DNA of 64,000 nucleotides from Pseudorhodoferax sp032153935 (GTDB taxonomy: Bacteria; Pseudomonadota; Gammaproteobacteria; Burkholderiales; Burkholderiaceae_C): contig NZ_CAXUQL020000001.1 in NCBI RefSeq assembly GCF_964253035.1, forward strand, positions 6,572,001 through 6,636,000, given 5' to 3'. The notes below the pieces were generated by a model. It ran no database searches and had not been told where the DNA came from. It saw only the letters and a program-made list of their open reading frames with translations. Shown here in pieces: positions 32,748-41,875 of this stretch. The translations under genes were made by a program, and so were the position numbers. How positions within the stretch are numbered: the first letter of the stretch is position 1; each line of letters opens with the position of its first letter.

Positions 32748-33235
32748 TGTTTGGCAGCGTGCGCGTGCGCTGGTGGCCCTGGCTGCTGCTGGCGGCCGCG
32801 ATCTTCGTGGCCGACCAGTGGACCAAGCAGTGGATCCTGGACCACTACCAGCACGGCGACGCCACGGTCGTCACCAGCTTCTTCAACATCGTGCGTGCGC
32901 ACAACCCGGGCGCGGCCTTCTCCTTCCTGGCCGGAGCCTCGGGCTGGCAGCGCTGGTTCTTCACGGCCATCGGCGTGGGCGCGGCGGTGTTCATCGTCTG
33001 GCTGCTGCGGGCACACGCGGGCCAGCGCCTGTTCTCGTTCGCGCTGACGCTGATCCTGGGCGGCGCCATCGGCAACGTGGTCGACCGGCTGCAGCACGGC
33101 TATGTGGTCGACTTCCTGGACTTCCACTGGGCCGGCTGGCATTTCCCAGCCTTCAACATCGCGGACAGCGGCATCACGGTGGGTGCCGTGCTGCTGATCC
33201 TGGACGAGTTGCGGCGCATGCGGCGCGGCCGCTGA
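32747..33235 (+). CDS. lspA: Lipoprotein signal peptidase
   Basis: The 162-residue inner-membrane aspartic protease removes signal peptides from lipoproteins. It has four hydrophobic segments and the conserved FNIVRAHNPGAAFSF motif. The catalytic Asp residues lie in GNVVDRLQHGYVVDFLDFHW and NIADSGITVGAVLL. The start at 32747 overlaps the ileS stop; the frame extends further upstream inside ileS but is not coding there. Its product would process, among others, the MltB-like lipoprotein of this window. Confidence 0.97.
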   Translation: MFGSVRVRWWPWLLLAAAIFVADQWTKQWILDHYQHGDATVVTSFFNIVRAHNPGAAFSFLAGASGWQRWFFTAIGVGAAVFIVWLLRAHAGQRLFSFALTLILGGAIGNVVDRLQHGYVVDFLDFHWAGWHFPAFNIADSGITVGAVLLILDELRRMRRGR

Positions 33236-33243
33236 GCCGCTGG

Positions 33244-33263
33244 CTGTGGCCACCAGGCCACAG
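33244..33263. repeat. Perfect hairpin after lspA
   Basis: CTGTGGCC and GGCCACAG form an eight-base-pair perfect inverted repeat with a four-base ACCA loop, nine bases after the lspA stop. No T-run follows, so it is not a classical terminator; it may stabilise the 3' end of the ileS-lspA message or weaken read-through into the next gene. Confidence 0.6.
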
Positions 33264-33296
33264 CGTGGTGCAGGCGTATAGTCGTCTGCACATTCC

Positions 33297-34961
33297 ATGA
33301 AGCATTTGCTGAATCTGTTGGCAGCCATCGCGCTGCTGGTCTGGGGGACGCACATGGTGCGCACCGGCATCCTGCGCGTGTTCGGCGCCAACCTGCGCAG
33401 CGCGCTGTCGCACAGCCTGTCCAACCGCTTCTCGGCCTTTGCCTCGGGCCTGGGCGTCACGGCCCTGGTGCAGTCCAGCACGGCCACCGCCCTCATCGTT
33501 TCTTCCTTCGTCGGCCAGGGCCTGGTGGCGCTGCCGGCCGCGCTCGCCGTGATGCTGGGCGCCGACGTGGGCACCAGCCTCATGGCCGTGGTGTTCTCGT
33601 TCGACCTGTCCTGGCTCTCGCCGCTGTTGATCTTCGTCGGCGTGGTGCTGTTCATGGCGCGCCAGTCCAGCAACGTGGGCCGCTTCGGCCGCGTGCTGAT
33701 CGGCCTGGGCCTCATGTTGCTGGCGCTGCGACTGGTCACCGCCTCCACGGCCGTGCTGACACAGGCACCTGCCATCAAGTCCTTGCTGGGTTCGCTGTCC
33801 AGCGACCTCATGCTGGAGATCACGGTCGGTGCGCTGCTGGCCGTGGTCTGCTACTCCAGCCTCGCCATCGTGCTGCTGACGGCCACGCTCGCGGCCTCGG
33901 GCGTGGTGCCGGCCGAGGTGGCGCTGGGCCTGGTGCTGGGTGCCAACCTGGGCAGCGGTGCGCTGGCCGTGCTGACCACCGCGCGCTCGGCGGTCGAAGT
34001 GCGCCAGGTGCCCATGGGCAACCTGGTGTTCAAGGCGCTCGGCGTCGCGCTGGCCGCGCCCTGGGTCGGCCTGTGGATGCGGGCCGTGCAGCCCTACATC
34101 GCCGACACGGCCACGCTGGTGGTGCTGTTCCACCTGAGCTTCAATGTCGTCGTGGCCATCGTCTTCATCGGGCTCACGAACGGGATCGCGCGCGGCGTGG
34201 AGCGCTGGCTGCCGCGCCAGCCGCGCGGTCAGGGTGGGCCACTGGACCGGCCCCAGCACCTGGACCCCTCGGCCCTGGCCACGCCCTCGCTGGCGATCTC
34301 CTGCGCGGCGCGCGAGGCCCTGCACCAGGCCGACGTGGTGGAGACCATGCTGCGCGGCGTGCTCGACGTGATCGTGCGCAACGACCTGCGCCTGGCCGAA
34401 GACCTGCGCAAGCTCGACGACACGGTGGACCAGCTCTACTCCTCGATCAAGTACTACCTGACCAAGATCTCGCGCGAGGCGCTGGGTGAGGAAGAGAGCC
34501 AGCGCTGGACCGACATCATCAGCTTCACGATCAACATGGAGCACATCGGCGACACCATCGAGCGCGTGCTGATCGACATCGAGGACAAGAAGATCCGCCC
34601 CGGCCGCAGCTTTTCGGAGGCCGGCATGGCCGAGATCCGCGAACTGCACGAGCGCCTGCTGTCCAACCTTCGGCTGGGCATGAGCGTGTTCCTCAACGGC
34701 ACCGTGCACGACGCGCGCAAGCTGCTGGAGGAGAAGGCGCGCTTTCGCGACCTGGAACGCGCCTACTCGCGCACCCACCTGGCGCGGCTGACCGACAAGA
34801 CCGTGCCCAGCATCGAGACCAGTTCGCTGCACATCGACCTGCTGTCCGAGCTCAAGCGCATCAACTCGCACATCTGCTCGATCGCCTACCCGATCCTGGA
34901 CTCGGCCGGCGCGCTGGCGCCCAGCCGCATCCGCGAGTCCAAGTTCGACGAGCTGGGCTGA
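33297..34961 (+). CDS. Na/Pi cotransporter family protein with PhoU-like tail
   Basis: A 554-residue membrane protein. Two copies of the Na/Pi-cotransporter repeat are visible (VTALVQSSTATALIVSSFVG with the QSS motif, and the second around LGLVLGANLGSGALAVL), with about eight to nine hydrophobic helices over residues 1-300. Residues about 340-540 are cytoplasmic, helical and PhoU-like (LRKLDDTVDQLYSSIKYYL, NMEHIGDTIERVL). Members import phosphate with sodium or help control phosphate balance. Its stop abuts that of the convergent diguanylate cyclase gene (TGATCA). Confidence 0.9.
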   Translation: MKHLLNLLAAIALLVWGTHMVRTGILRVFGANLRSALSHSLSNRFSAFASGLGVTALVQSSTATALIVSSFVGQGLVALPAALAVMLGADVGTSLMAVVFSFDLSWLSPLLIFVGVVLFMARQSSNVGRFGRVLIGLGLMLLALRLVTASTAVLTQAPAIKSLLGSLSSDLMLEITVGALLAVVCYSSLAIVLLTATLAASGVVPAEVALGLVLGANLGSGALAVLTTARSAVEVRQVPMGNLVFKALGVALAAPWVGLWMRAVQPYIADTATLVVLFHLSFNVVVAIVFIGLTNGIARGVERWLPRQPRGQGGPLDRPQHLDPSALATPSLAISCAAREALHQADVVETMLRGVLDVIVRNDLRLAEDLRKLDDTVDQLYSSIKYYLTKISREALGEEESQRWTDIISFTINMEHIGDTIERVLIDIEDKKIRPGRSFSEAGMAEIRELHERLLSNLRLGMSVFLNGTVHDARKLLEEKARFRDLERAYSRTHLARLTDKTVPSIETSSLHIDLLSELKRINSHICSIAYPILDSAGALAPSRIRESKFDELG

Positions 34962-35870
34962 TCAGCCTTCGCTGACGACCCGGTTGCGGCCGGCGCGCTT
35001 GGCCGCATAGAGCCGGCGGTCGGCCTGCAGCAGCAGCGCGGCGCCAGACAGATCCTCCGACCGCGCCGCATGCGTGACGCCCATGCTGACGGTCACGCAG
35101 GGCGCGGCGTCCGACCAGGCATGCGGCAACGCCAGCTGCTCGATCTCCGCGCGCAGGCGCTCGGCACGCAGCGCCGCGCCCGGCAGGTCCGTGTCGGGCA
35201 TCAGCAGCACGAATTCCTCGCCACCGTAGCGTGCGGCCAGGTCCGCTGGGCGGCGCATGCCGGCCTGCAGCACGCGGGCGATGGACTGCAGTGCCCGGTC
35301 GCCCTTGGCGTGGCCATAGTGGTCGTTGTATTGCTTGAAGCAATCGACGTCGAGCAACGCCACCGCCAGCCCCACGCCCCCCCGGGTGGCCCGCGCCGTC
35401 TCCTGGGCCAGCATGTCGTCGAAATGGCGTCGGTTCGGGATCTCGGTCAGGCCGTCGATGCGCGCCAGCTGCTCCAGCAGGCGGCGCTGGCGCGCCAGCT
35501 GCAGATGCAAGGCGACGCGGGCGCGCACGACCGCAGCATGGAAAGGCTTGACGACGTAGTCGGAGGCGCCGGCGCGCAGGCCGCGTTCCTCCTCGGCCGC
35601 CGAATCCAGGCCCGTGATGAAGATGACGCCGATCAAGGAGGTGCGCCCATCGGCCTTCAGCAGGCGCAGCACCTCATGGCCGTCCAAACCCGGCATCACC
35701 ACATCCAGCAGGATGAGATCGGGCTGATGCTGGCGCGCCAGCTCCAGGCCCTGTTCGCCGCTGCGCGCGGCGATCACGGCGTAGTCCGACCGCAGCAGGT
35801 CGGTCAACATCTGGCGGTTCAGTGCCGAGTCGTCCACCACCAGCACAGTCTGCCGCTCGTTCGAATCCAT
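34962..35870 (-). CDS. PleD-like response regulator with diguanylate cyclase domain
   Basis: A 302-residue protein with a receiver domain (phospho-acceptor Asp56 in LILLDVVMPGLDG, Lys108 in VVKPF) and a GGDEF-type domain whose active site is GGEEF (216-220). RPAD (207-210), five residues before it, is the c-di-GMP inhibitory site. It should make c-di-GMP upon phosphorylation. The start at 35870 (MDSNERQTVLVVDD) is chosen because it begins the receiver; the longer frame upstream encodes 54 residues without family likeness. No kinase gene lies next to it. Confidence 0.93.
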   Translation of the reverse strand: MDSNERQTVLVVDDSALNRQMLTDLLRSDYAVIAARSGEQGLELARQHQPDLILLDVVMPGLDGHEVLRLLKADGRTSLIGVIFITGLDSAAEEERGLRAGASDYVVKPFHAAVVRARVALHLQLARQRRLLEQLARIDGLTEIPNRRHFDDMLAQETARATRGGVGLAVALLDVDCFKQYNDHYGHAKGDRALQSIARVLQAGMRRPADLAARYGGEEFVLLMPDTDLPGAALRAERLRAEIEQLALPHAWSDAAPCVTVSMGVTHAARSEDLSGAALLLQADRRLYAAKRAGRNRVVSEG

Positions 35871-36057
35871 GTGGTGCCCCTTTGTGCAGGCTCCCCATGC
35901 GCCTTCAGCCCGGGGGGCCGGTGCTCCACTACATCGTATCCGCTGCGTCCCGCTGCCCACTTGCATTCCATGGGCGCCAGATGCATACATGAAACGTCCG
36001 TGGCGTTTGGGCGACGCCAAGGGTGTCAACAATGACAGGGTGTGAACAGAAGGCGCG

Positions 36058-36861
36058 CTACTCGCCCAGCGCCTGCAGCAGGATCAGCGCGGCCTCCTCG
36101 GTGAACAGGCCCTGCTGCAAACGTGCCACCACCTCGTCGGGCGGCACGCATTCGAAGCGCTCCACCTCGCCGTCCTGGTTGCGGGGCACCACGCCATCGG
36201 GCAGCACGCAACGGCTCCACGCGATGTCCTCGACGAGGTAGCCGTGGCGCGTGCCGTCACCGGCCGGCCGGCGCTGGTGCACCCATCCGGCCTGGTAGAG
36301 GTCCTGCAAGGCCTCCAGGTGCAAGCCGGCCTCCTCCCAGGTCTCGCGTTCCAGAGCGGTGTCCAGCGTGTCACCTGCAGCCACCATGCCGCCCATCAAC
36401 GTGTCCCACAGGCCGGGGTCGTTGGGCTTGTCGAAGGCGCGCTGCTGCAGCCAGACATGGCCGCGTGCATCGAAGCCGACCAGGTGCACGGCGCGGGTCG
36501 CGATGCCCAGCACGCGAACCACGGCACGTTCCACGCTGGCCAGCGGCACGCCGTGCACGTCGCAGACGGCCAGCTGTTCGTCGCGCCAGGCATGGGCCAG
36601 GCCTGCGGCGCGCAACGCCCGGGCCAGCCGCTCCAGGCTGTCGCCCAGCGCGCCGCGCACGCAATAGGCCATCCCTTCGCGGCACAGCAGCGCCGTGCCG
36701 TCGGCCGCCGCCAGGCGGCCCAGCGCCAGCGGCAGCGCCGGCTCGATGCTGCCGATCTCGCGTTCCTGCCACAGCAGCGGCACGCGCGGGGCCAGTGGCG
36801 CCTGGTCGGCGCGCGCCAGCAGCGCCGCGCACCAGGCCGGTTCCAGCGCCAGCGCGTTCAC
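36058..36861 (-). CDS. Nudix hydrolase with N-terminal DUF4743-like domain
   Basis: A 267-residue protein whose C-terminal half carries a Nudix box (GGMVAAGDTLDTALERETWEEAG); the first Glu of the consensus is Asp. The N-terminal region of about 115 residues matches the DUF4743-type extension seen in Nudix proteins annotated as thiamine-pyrophosphokinase-related. It probably hydrolyses a nucleoside diphosphate derivative; the substrate is unknown. The start is GTG at 36861, which overlaps the stop of the quinone oxidoreductase gene (GTGA), so the two are translationally coupled. The frame continues upstream inside that gene but is not coding. Confidence 0.87.
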   Translation of the reverse strand: MNALALEPAWCAALLARADQAPLAPRVPLLWQEREIGSIEPALPLALGRLAAADGTALLCREGMAYCVRGALGDSLERLARALRAAGLAHAWRDEQLAVCDVHGVPLASVERAVVRVLGIATRAVHLVGFDARGHVWLQQRAFDKPNDPGLWDTLMGGMVAAGDTLDTALERETWEEAGLHLEALQDLYQAGWVHQRRPAGDGTRHGYLVEDIAWSRCVLPDGVVPRNQDGEVERFECVPPDEVVARLQQGLFTEEAALILLQALGE

Positions 36862-37850
36862 AAGGTCAGGACGGTGCAGCCGGTGGTCTTGCGCGCCTCC
36901 AGGTCGCGGTGCGCCTGCTGCACCTGCTCCAGGGGATAGCGCTGGTCGATGCGGATCCTCACGTCGCCGCGCAGCACCACGTCGAACAGGTCGTCGGCCA
37001 TGGCCTGGGTGCTCTCGCGCGTGGCGATGTGCGTGAACAGCGTGGCGCGCGTGAGGTACAGCGAGCCCTTGTTGCCCAGCAAGCCGGGCGCGAACGGCGG
37101 CACCGCGCCAGAGGCATTGCCGAAGCTGGCCATGAGGCCGAAGGGCTGCAGGCAGTCCAGCGATTGGTCGAAGGTGTCCTTGCCGATGGAGTCGTACACC
37201 ACCTTGACGCCCTTGCCGCCCGTGATCTCCTTGACGCGGGCCAGGAAGTCCTCGCGCTTGTAGTCGATGGCATGGGCTGCGCCGTGTTCCAGGGCCAATT
37301 GGCACTTCTCGGCCGAGCCGGCGGTGCCGATCAGCTGCAGGCCCAGCGCGCGTGCCCACTGGCAGGCGATCAGTCCCACGCCGCCGGCCGCGGCATGGAA
37401 CAGCACATGGTCGCCGCGCTGCAACCCGCCCTGGGGCAGCGTCTTCTTGAGCAGGTACTGGGCCGTGAGGCCCTTGAGCATCATGGCCGCACCGGTCTCG
37501 AAATCGATGGCGTCGGGCAGCTTGCACACGTTCTTGGCCGGCATCACGCGCACTTCGCAGTAGCTGCCGGGCGGCTGGCTGGCGTAGGCCGCGCGGTCAC
37601 CCACCGCGAGGTGCGCGACGCCGGAGCCCACGGCTTCGACGATGCCGGAAGCCTCCATGCCCAGCTGCAGCGGCATGGGCAGCTGGTACAGGCCACTGCG
37701 CTGGTAGACGTCGATGAAGTTCAGGCCGATGGCCTTGTGGCGGATGCGGATCTCGCCCGGGCCGGGTTCGCCGACCTGCACCTGCACCACTTGCATTTCT
37801 TCAGCGCCGCCGTGGCGGTCGATGCGGATGGCCTTGCTCGTCGTCTTCAT
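36858..37850 (-). CDS. Zinc-free quinone oxidoreductase (Qor-type MDR)
   Basis: A 330-residue medium-chain reductase without the zinc-binding cysteines of alcohol dehydrogenases. Features are the substrate-side motif GLNFIDVYQRSGLY, the NADPH-binding AAAGGVGLIACQWA and the typical VYDSIGKDTFDQSL. It likely reduces quinones in one-electron steps with NADPH, protecting from oxidative stress. It shares four bases with the downstream Nudix gene. The EamA exporter gene is divergent, 71 bases away. Confidence 0.93.
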   Translation of the reverse strand: MKTTSKAIRIDRHGGAEEMQVVQVQVGEPGPGEIRIRHKAIGLNFIDVYQRSGLYQLPMPLQLGMEASGIVEAVGSGVAHLAVGDRAAYASQPPGSYCEVRVMPAKNVCKLPDAIDFETGAAMMLKGLTAQYLLKKTLPQGGLQRGDHVLFHAAAGGVGLIACQWARALGLQLIGTAGSAEKCQLALEHGAAHAIDYKREDFLARVKEITGGKGVKVVYDSIGKDTFDQSLDCLQPFGLMASFGNASGAVPPFAPGLLGNKGSLYLTRATLFTHIATRESTQAMADDLFDVVLRGDVRIRIDQRYPLEQVQQAHRDLEARKTTGCTVLTL

Positions 37851-37921
37851 GTCTTCCTCACTGCGCGTTCTCTCGAAGCGGCGGATGCTAGCAGCGATGG
37901 CGCGTTGTTACAGTCGCTTCA

Positions 37922-38839
37922 ATGCCTTCGCAACGCCTGACACCTTCCACGGTCGCCCTGCTCACACTGCCCCCCCTGATGTGGGCCAGCAACGCCATCG
38001 TCGGCCGGCTCGTGGCCGGCATGATCCCGCCCGTCCTGCTGAACTTCCTGCGCTGGGTGCTGGTGTTCGCGCTGCTGCTGCCGCTGGCAGCAAGCGTGCT
38101 GCGGCGCGGCTCGGGCCTGTGGGAACACCGCCGCGGCCTGTTGCTGCTGGGCCTGCTCAGCGTGGGCTGCTACAACGCGCTGCAGTACCTGGCGCTGCAG
38201 ACCTCCACGCCCATCAACGTGACGCTGGTCGGCTCCAGCCTGCCGGTCTGGATGCTGGCCATCGGCCTGCTGTTCGGCGCACCGGTCTCGCACCGGCAAC
38301 TGCTCGGCGCGGCCCTGTCGGTCGTCGGCGTGCTCGTGGTGCTGGCCCGTGGCGAGCTGCAGCAGCTGCTGCACCTGCGCCTGGTGCCGGGCGACCTGTA
38401 CATGCTGGCCGCCACGCTGGCCTGGGCCGCCTACAGCTGGCTGCTGACGCGGCCGGGCTACCCGGCCTCGCTGCGGGCGCACTGGGCGGGCTTTCTGATG
38501 GCGCAGGTGGTGTTCGGCCTGCCCTGGGCCGGCGCCTTCGCGCTGGGCGAGGCCCTCTGGATGGACCCTGTGGCCACGGCCTGGGGCTGGCCGCTGGCCG
38601 GTGCGCTGCTGTACATCGCGCTCGGCCCCTCGCTGACCGCCTACCTGTGCTGGGGCGCGGGCGTGCGCCGCGTGGGGCCCAGCACGGCGGGCTTCTTCGC
38701 CAACCTCACGCCGCTGTTCGCGGTGCTGCTGTCCGGCCTGGTGCTGCGCGAACCGCCTCGGCTGTACCACGGCCTTGCCTTCGCGCTGATCGTGGGCGGC
38801 ATCGTCGTGTCCTCGCGCAGGTCCGAGGCCGCCCGCTGA
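37922..38839 (+). CDS. EamA-family metabolite exporter (DMT superfamily)
   Basis: A 305-residue membrane protein with about ten hydrophobic helices arranged as two EamA repeats (PPLMWASNAIVGRLVAGMIPP in the first, LAATLAWAAYSWLLTRPG in the second). Family members export amino acids, metabolites or drugs; the substrate cannot be told from sequence. It is divergent from the quinone oxidoreductase and converges on the SDR gene with only three bases between stop codons. Confidence 0.9.
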   Translation: MPSQRLTPSTVALLTLPPLMWASNAIVGRLVAGMIPPVLLNFLRWVLVFALLLPLAASVLRRGSGLWEHRRGLLLLGLLSVGCYNALQYLALQTSTPINVTLVGSSLPVWMLAIGLLFGAPVSHRQLLGAALSVVGVLVVLARGELQQLLHLRLVPGDLYMLAATLAWAAYSWLLTRPGYPASLRAHWAGFLMAQVVFGLPWAGAFALGEALWMDPVATAWGWPLAGALLYIALGPSLTAYLCWGAGVRRVGPSTAGFFANLTPLFAVLLSGLVLREPPRLYHGLAFALIVGGIVVSSRRSEAAR

Positions 38840-38842
38840 GGT

Positions 38843-39640
38843 TCAGTGGGTGCCGGGGTAGGCGCCGCCGTCCGGCAGGATGTTCTGGCCCGTGATGTAG
38901 CTGGCGTGCTGGCTGCACAGGAAGGCGCAGATCGCGCCGAACTCGGCCGGCGTGCCCAGGCGCCGCGCCGGGATGTTGTTCTTGCGCGCGGCGACGATGT
39001 CCTCGACCGGCTTGCCGGTCTTGGCGGCCTGGCCGGCCACGGTGGCGCGGATGCGGTCGGTGTCGAACACGCCGGGCAGCAGGTTGTTGATGGTCACGTT
39101 GGCCGAGGCCAGCTTCGTGGTGCGCGCCACGCCGGCGACGAAGCCCGTGAGGCCGCTGCGCGCGCCATTGGACAGGCCCAGCACGTCGATCGGCGCCTTC
39201 ACCGAGCTCGAGGTGATGTTGACGATGCGACCGAAGCCGCGCGCCGCCATGCCGTCGACGGCGCCCTTGATCAGCTCGATCGGCGTCAGCATGTTGGCGT
39301 CCAACGCCTTGACCCAGTCCTCGCGGTCCCAGTCGCGGAAGTCGCCGGGTGGCGGGCCGCCGGCATTGGTCACGATGATGTCGAACTCGGGCCGCACGGC
39401 GAACACGGCCGCACGGCCAGCCGGCGTCGTGATGTCGGCCGCCACGTGGCGGACCTCGGCGGCGGCCGGGCGCTGCGGGTCGTCCAGCAGCGTGCGCTCG
39501 GCCGCCTGCAGCGCCTCGGCACCGCGCGCCACGATCAGCACGTTCACGCCTTCGCGCACCAGCGCCTGCGCGCAGCCGAAGCCCAAGCCCTTGCTCGCGC
39601 CGCACACCAGTGCCCACTTGCCTGCAATACCCAGATCCAT
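38843..39640 (-). CDS. Atypical short-chain dehydrogenase lacking the catalytic Tyr-Lys
   Basis: A 265-residue SDR-fold protein. The dinucleotide motif GASKGLG (14-20) and NAGG (92-95) are kept, as is the Ser (NITSSSVKAP). The YxxxK active-site motif is replaced by Ser157-Asn-Gly-Ala-Arg161. This is the pattern of the group described as ketoacyl-ACP-reductase-like without a perfect catalytic tetrad. It may bind NAD(P) without standard catalysis or use other residues. The start at 39640 is chosen for its GGAGAA Shine-Dalgarno; the upstream frame runs into the TctA gene. It follows the TctA terminator. Confidence 0.87.
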   Translation of the reverse strand: MDLGIAGKWALVCGASKGLGFGCAQALVREGVNVLIVARGAEALQAAERTLLDDPQRPAAAEVRHVAADITTPAGRAAVFAVRPEFDIIVTNAGGPPPGDFRDWDREDWVKALDANMLTPIELIKGAVDGMAARGFGRIVNITSSSVKAPIDVLGLSNGARSGLTGFVAGVARTTKLASANVTINNLLPGVFDTDRIRATVAGQAAKTGKPVEDIVAARKNNIPARRLGTPAEFGAICAFLCSQHASYITGQNILPDGGAYPGTH

Positions 39641-39676
39641 CACGTTCTCCGTTGTTGGCCAAAGCGGCCGATCATA

Positions 39677-39702
39677 GAAAAAACGGCGCCCGAGGGCGCC
39701 GT
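39677..39702 (-). terminator. Rho-independent terminator after tctA
   Basis: On the minus strand ACGGCGCC and GGCGCCGT form an eight-base-pair stem around a CTCG loop, followed by TTTTTT (39683-39678). It lies 24 bases past the TctA stop and upstream of the SDR gene, so that gene needs its own promoter. Confidence 0.88.
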
Positions 39703-39726
39703 CCATGGGAAAGGCCGCGAGCGACG

Positions 39727-41238
39727 TCAGTCTTCGACGAAGGCCTCTTCGCGCTTGTTCTTGACCGCCGGCAGCAGCACGATGATCACGAGGATGGCAG
39801 CGGCGATCAGCAGGCCTGCCGAGATCGGGCGCGTGACGAACACGCTCCAGTCGCCACGCGAGAGCAGCAGTGCGCGGCGCAGGTTCTCCTCCATCATCGG
39901 CCCCAGGATGAAGCCCAGCAGCAGCGGCGCGGGTTCGCATCCGAGCTTGGCGAACAGGTAGCCGATGAAGCCGAAGGCGCCCACCATCCAGATGTCCCAG
40001 GTGTTGTTGTTCGTGGAGTACACGCCGATCGCGCAGAACAGCACGATGGACGGAAACAGGAACTTGTAGGGCACGGTCAAGAGCTTGATCCACATACCGA
40101 TCAGCGGCAGGTTCAAGATCACCAGCATGGCGTTGCCCAGCCACATCGAGGCGATCAGGCCCCAGAACAGCTCGGGGTTGCTGGTCATGACCTGCGGGCC
40201 CGGCTGGATGTTGTGGATGGTCATGGCACCGACCATCAAGGCCATCACGGCGTTGGGCGGGATGCCCAGCGTCAGCAGCGGGATGAAGGAGGTCTGCGCA
40301 CCGGCGTTGTTGGCCGACTCGGGCGCGGCAACACCGCGGATGTTGCCCTTGCCGAACGGCACCTCGCCCGGATGCAGCTTGGTCTTCTTCTCGATGGTGT
40401 AGGCCGCGAAGGCCGCCAGCAGCGCACCGCCGCCGGGCAGGATGCCCAGGGCCGCACCCAGCGCCGTGCCGCGCAGCACGGCCGGCAGCATGCGCCGGAA
40501 GTCTTCCGCCGTCGGGAACAGGCCCTTGACCTTGCCCGTGAACACTTCGCGCTCGTCCGCGGGCTTGGACAGATTGGTGATGATTTCACCGTAACCGAAC
40601 ACGCCCATGGCGATGGCCACGAAGCCGATGCCGTCGGTCAGTTCCGGCACATCGAAGCTGAAGCGGGCCACGCCCGAGTTCACGTCGGTGCCGACCAGGC
40701 CCAGCAGCAGACCCAGCACGATCATCGCGATGGCCTTGAGCAGCGAGCCCGAGGCCAGCACCACGGCGCCGATCAGGCCCAGGATCATCAGCGAGAAGTA
40801 CTCGGCGGGGCCGAACTTGAACGCGACTTCGGTCAGCGGCGGCGCGAACGCAGCCAGGATCAGCGTACCGACCGAGCCTGCGAAGAACGAGCCCAGGCCG
40901 GCAGCAGCCAGTGCCGGCCCTGCGCGCCCCTTGCGCGCCATCTGGTAGCCGTCGATCACGGTCACCACCGAGGAGGACTCGCCCGGCAGATTGACCAGGA
41001 TGGCGGTGGTGGAGCCGCCGTACTGCGCGCCGTAATAGATGCCGGCCAGCATGATGAGGGCGGACACCGGCGGCAGCGCGTAGGTGGCGGGCAGCAGCAT
41101 GGCGATGGTCGCCACCGGACCGATGCCGGGCAGCACGCCGATCAGCGTGCCCAAGATACAGCCGACCAGGCAGTACAGCAGGTTGGTCAGCGTGAAGGCG
41201 ACGCCGAAACCAATCGAGAGGTTGTGAATCAGATCCAT
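39727..41238 (-). CDS. tctA: Tripartite tricarboxylate transporter, large permease TctA
   Basis: A 503-residue integral membrane protein with about twelve helices. Typical TctA motifs are GVLPGIGPVATIAMLLP, YYGAQYGGSTTAILVNLPGE and GILPGGGALLAAF. It is the channel unit of a sodium-linked, binding-protein-dependent tricarboxylate importer. The start lies ten bases after the TctB stop. The periplasmic binding protein TctC is not found next to it, so it probably uses one of the many orphan TctC proteins that Comamonadaceae encode elsewhere. Confidence 0.94.
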   Translation of the reverse strand: MDLIHNLSIGFGVAFTLTNLLYCLVGCILGTLIGVLPGIGPVATIAMLLPATYALPPVSALIMLAGIYYGAQYGGSTTAILVNLPGESSSVVTVIDGYQMARKGRAGPALAAAGLGSFFAGSVGTLILAAFAPPLTEVAFKFGPAEYFSLMILGLIGAVVLASGSLLKAIAMIVLGLLLGLVGTDVNSGVARFSFDVPELTDGIGFVAIAMGVFGYGEIITNLSKPADEREVFTGKVKGLFPTAEDFRRMLPAVLRGTALGAALGILPGGGALLAAFAAYTIEKKTKLHPGEVPFGKGNIRGVAAPESANNAGAQTSFIPLLTLGIPPNAVMALMVGAMTIHNIQPGPQVMTSNPELFWGLIASMWLGNAMLVILNLPLIGMWIKLLTVPYKFLFPSIVLFCAIGVYSTNNNTWDIWMVGAFGFIGYLFAKLGCEPAPLLLGFILGPMMEENLRRALLLSRGDWSVFVTRPISAGLLIAAAILVIIVLLPAVKNKREEAFVED

Positions 41239-41248
41239 GGTGTGTGAC

Positions 41249-41737
41249 TCAGCCCGTGATGAAGGTCGGCCAGACCTGGATCTGGAGCTTCAGGGCCCAG
41301 ATGAATGCGAAGTAGCTGCCGATGGCCAGCACCGTGGCCAGGATCAGCACCGATTTGATGTTGAACTCGTGGCCGGCCAGGCTGGCGATGATGGTCAGCG
41401 CATAGATGGCGGCGATCAGGCCCATGGCCGGGACACCCAGGCTGGGCAGGCCGCCCAGCAGGACGCCGAACGCCAGGTTGGCGCCCAGAATGAAGAACAC
41501 CTGCTTCCACGCCCACTTGCCGATCTTGTCGCCGTCCGGCGTCTCGGTCACCAAGGCGGTGAAGGTGATGATCATGCCGATGATGGCCATGACGATGCCC
41601 AGCATGAGCGGGAAGTAGCCCGGTCCCATGCGGGCGCCGTTGCCCACCGTGTAGGTCGTCGCGCCCCAGGCGAACGCGACACCGACGACGGTGAACATGA
41701 GCCCGGAGAAAAAGTCTTTCTGACTTTTGATGTTCAC
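41249..41737 (-). CDS. tctB: Tripartite tricarboxylate transporter, small permease TctB
   Basis: A 162-residue membrane protein with four hydrophobic helices (LMFTVVGVAFAWGATTYTVG, then YFPLMLGIVMAIIGMIITF, and two near the C-terminus). GNGARMGPGYFP is the usual TctB motif. It is the small partner of TctA. The start is GTG at 41737 with a GGAGG Shine-Dalgarno (41745-41749 on the minus strand) seven bases upstream. It is first in the tctB-tctA pair. Confidence 0.92.
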   Translation of the reverse strand: MNIKSQKDFFSGLMFTVVGVAFAWGATTYTVGNGARMGPGYFPLMLGIVMAIIGMIITFTALVTETPDGDKIGKWAWKQVFFILGANLAFGVLLGGLPSLGVPAMGLIAAIYALTIIASLAGHEFNIKSVLILATVLAIGSYFAFIWALKLQIQVWPTFITG

Positions 41738-41875
41738 AAAAATGCCTCCTCAAACTGCAAAGGTGGCGCATTGTGGGGGCATTCAAACGGCCGAAAGATG
41801 TGGATTCCACCTACATGCTTGCTGACGTCCGCCTGACCCTTGGAGGCGCTGCGATGGCCGTTCTGTGAACGATGG

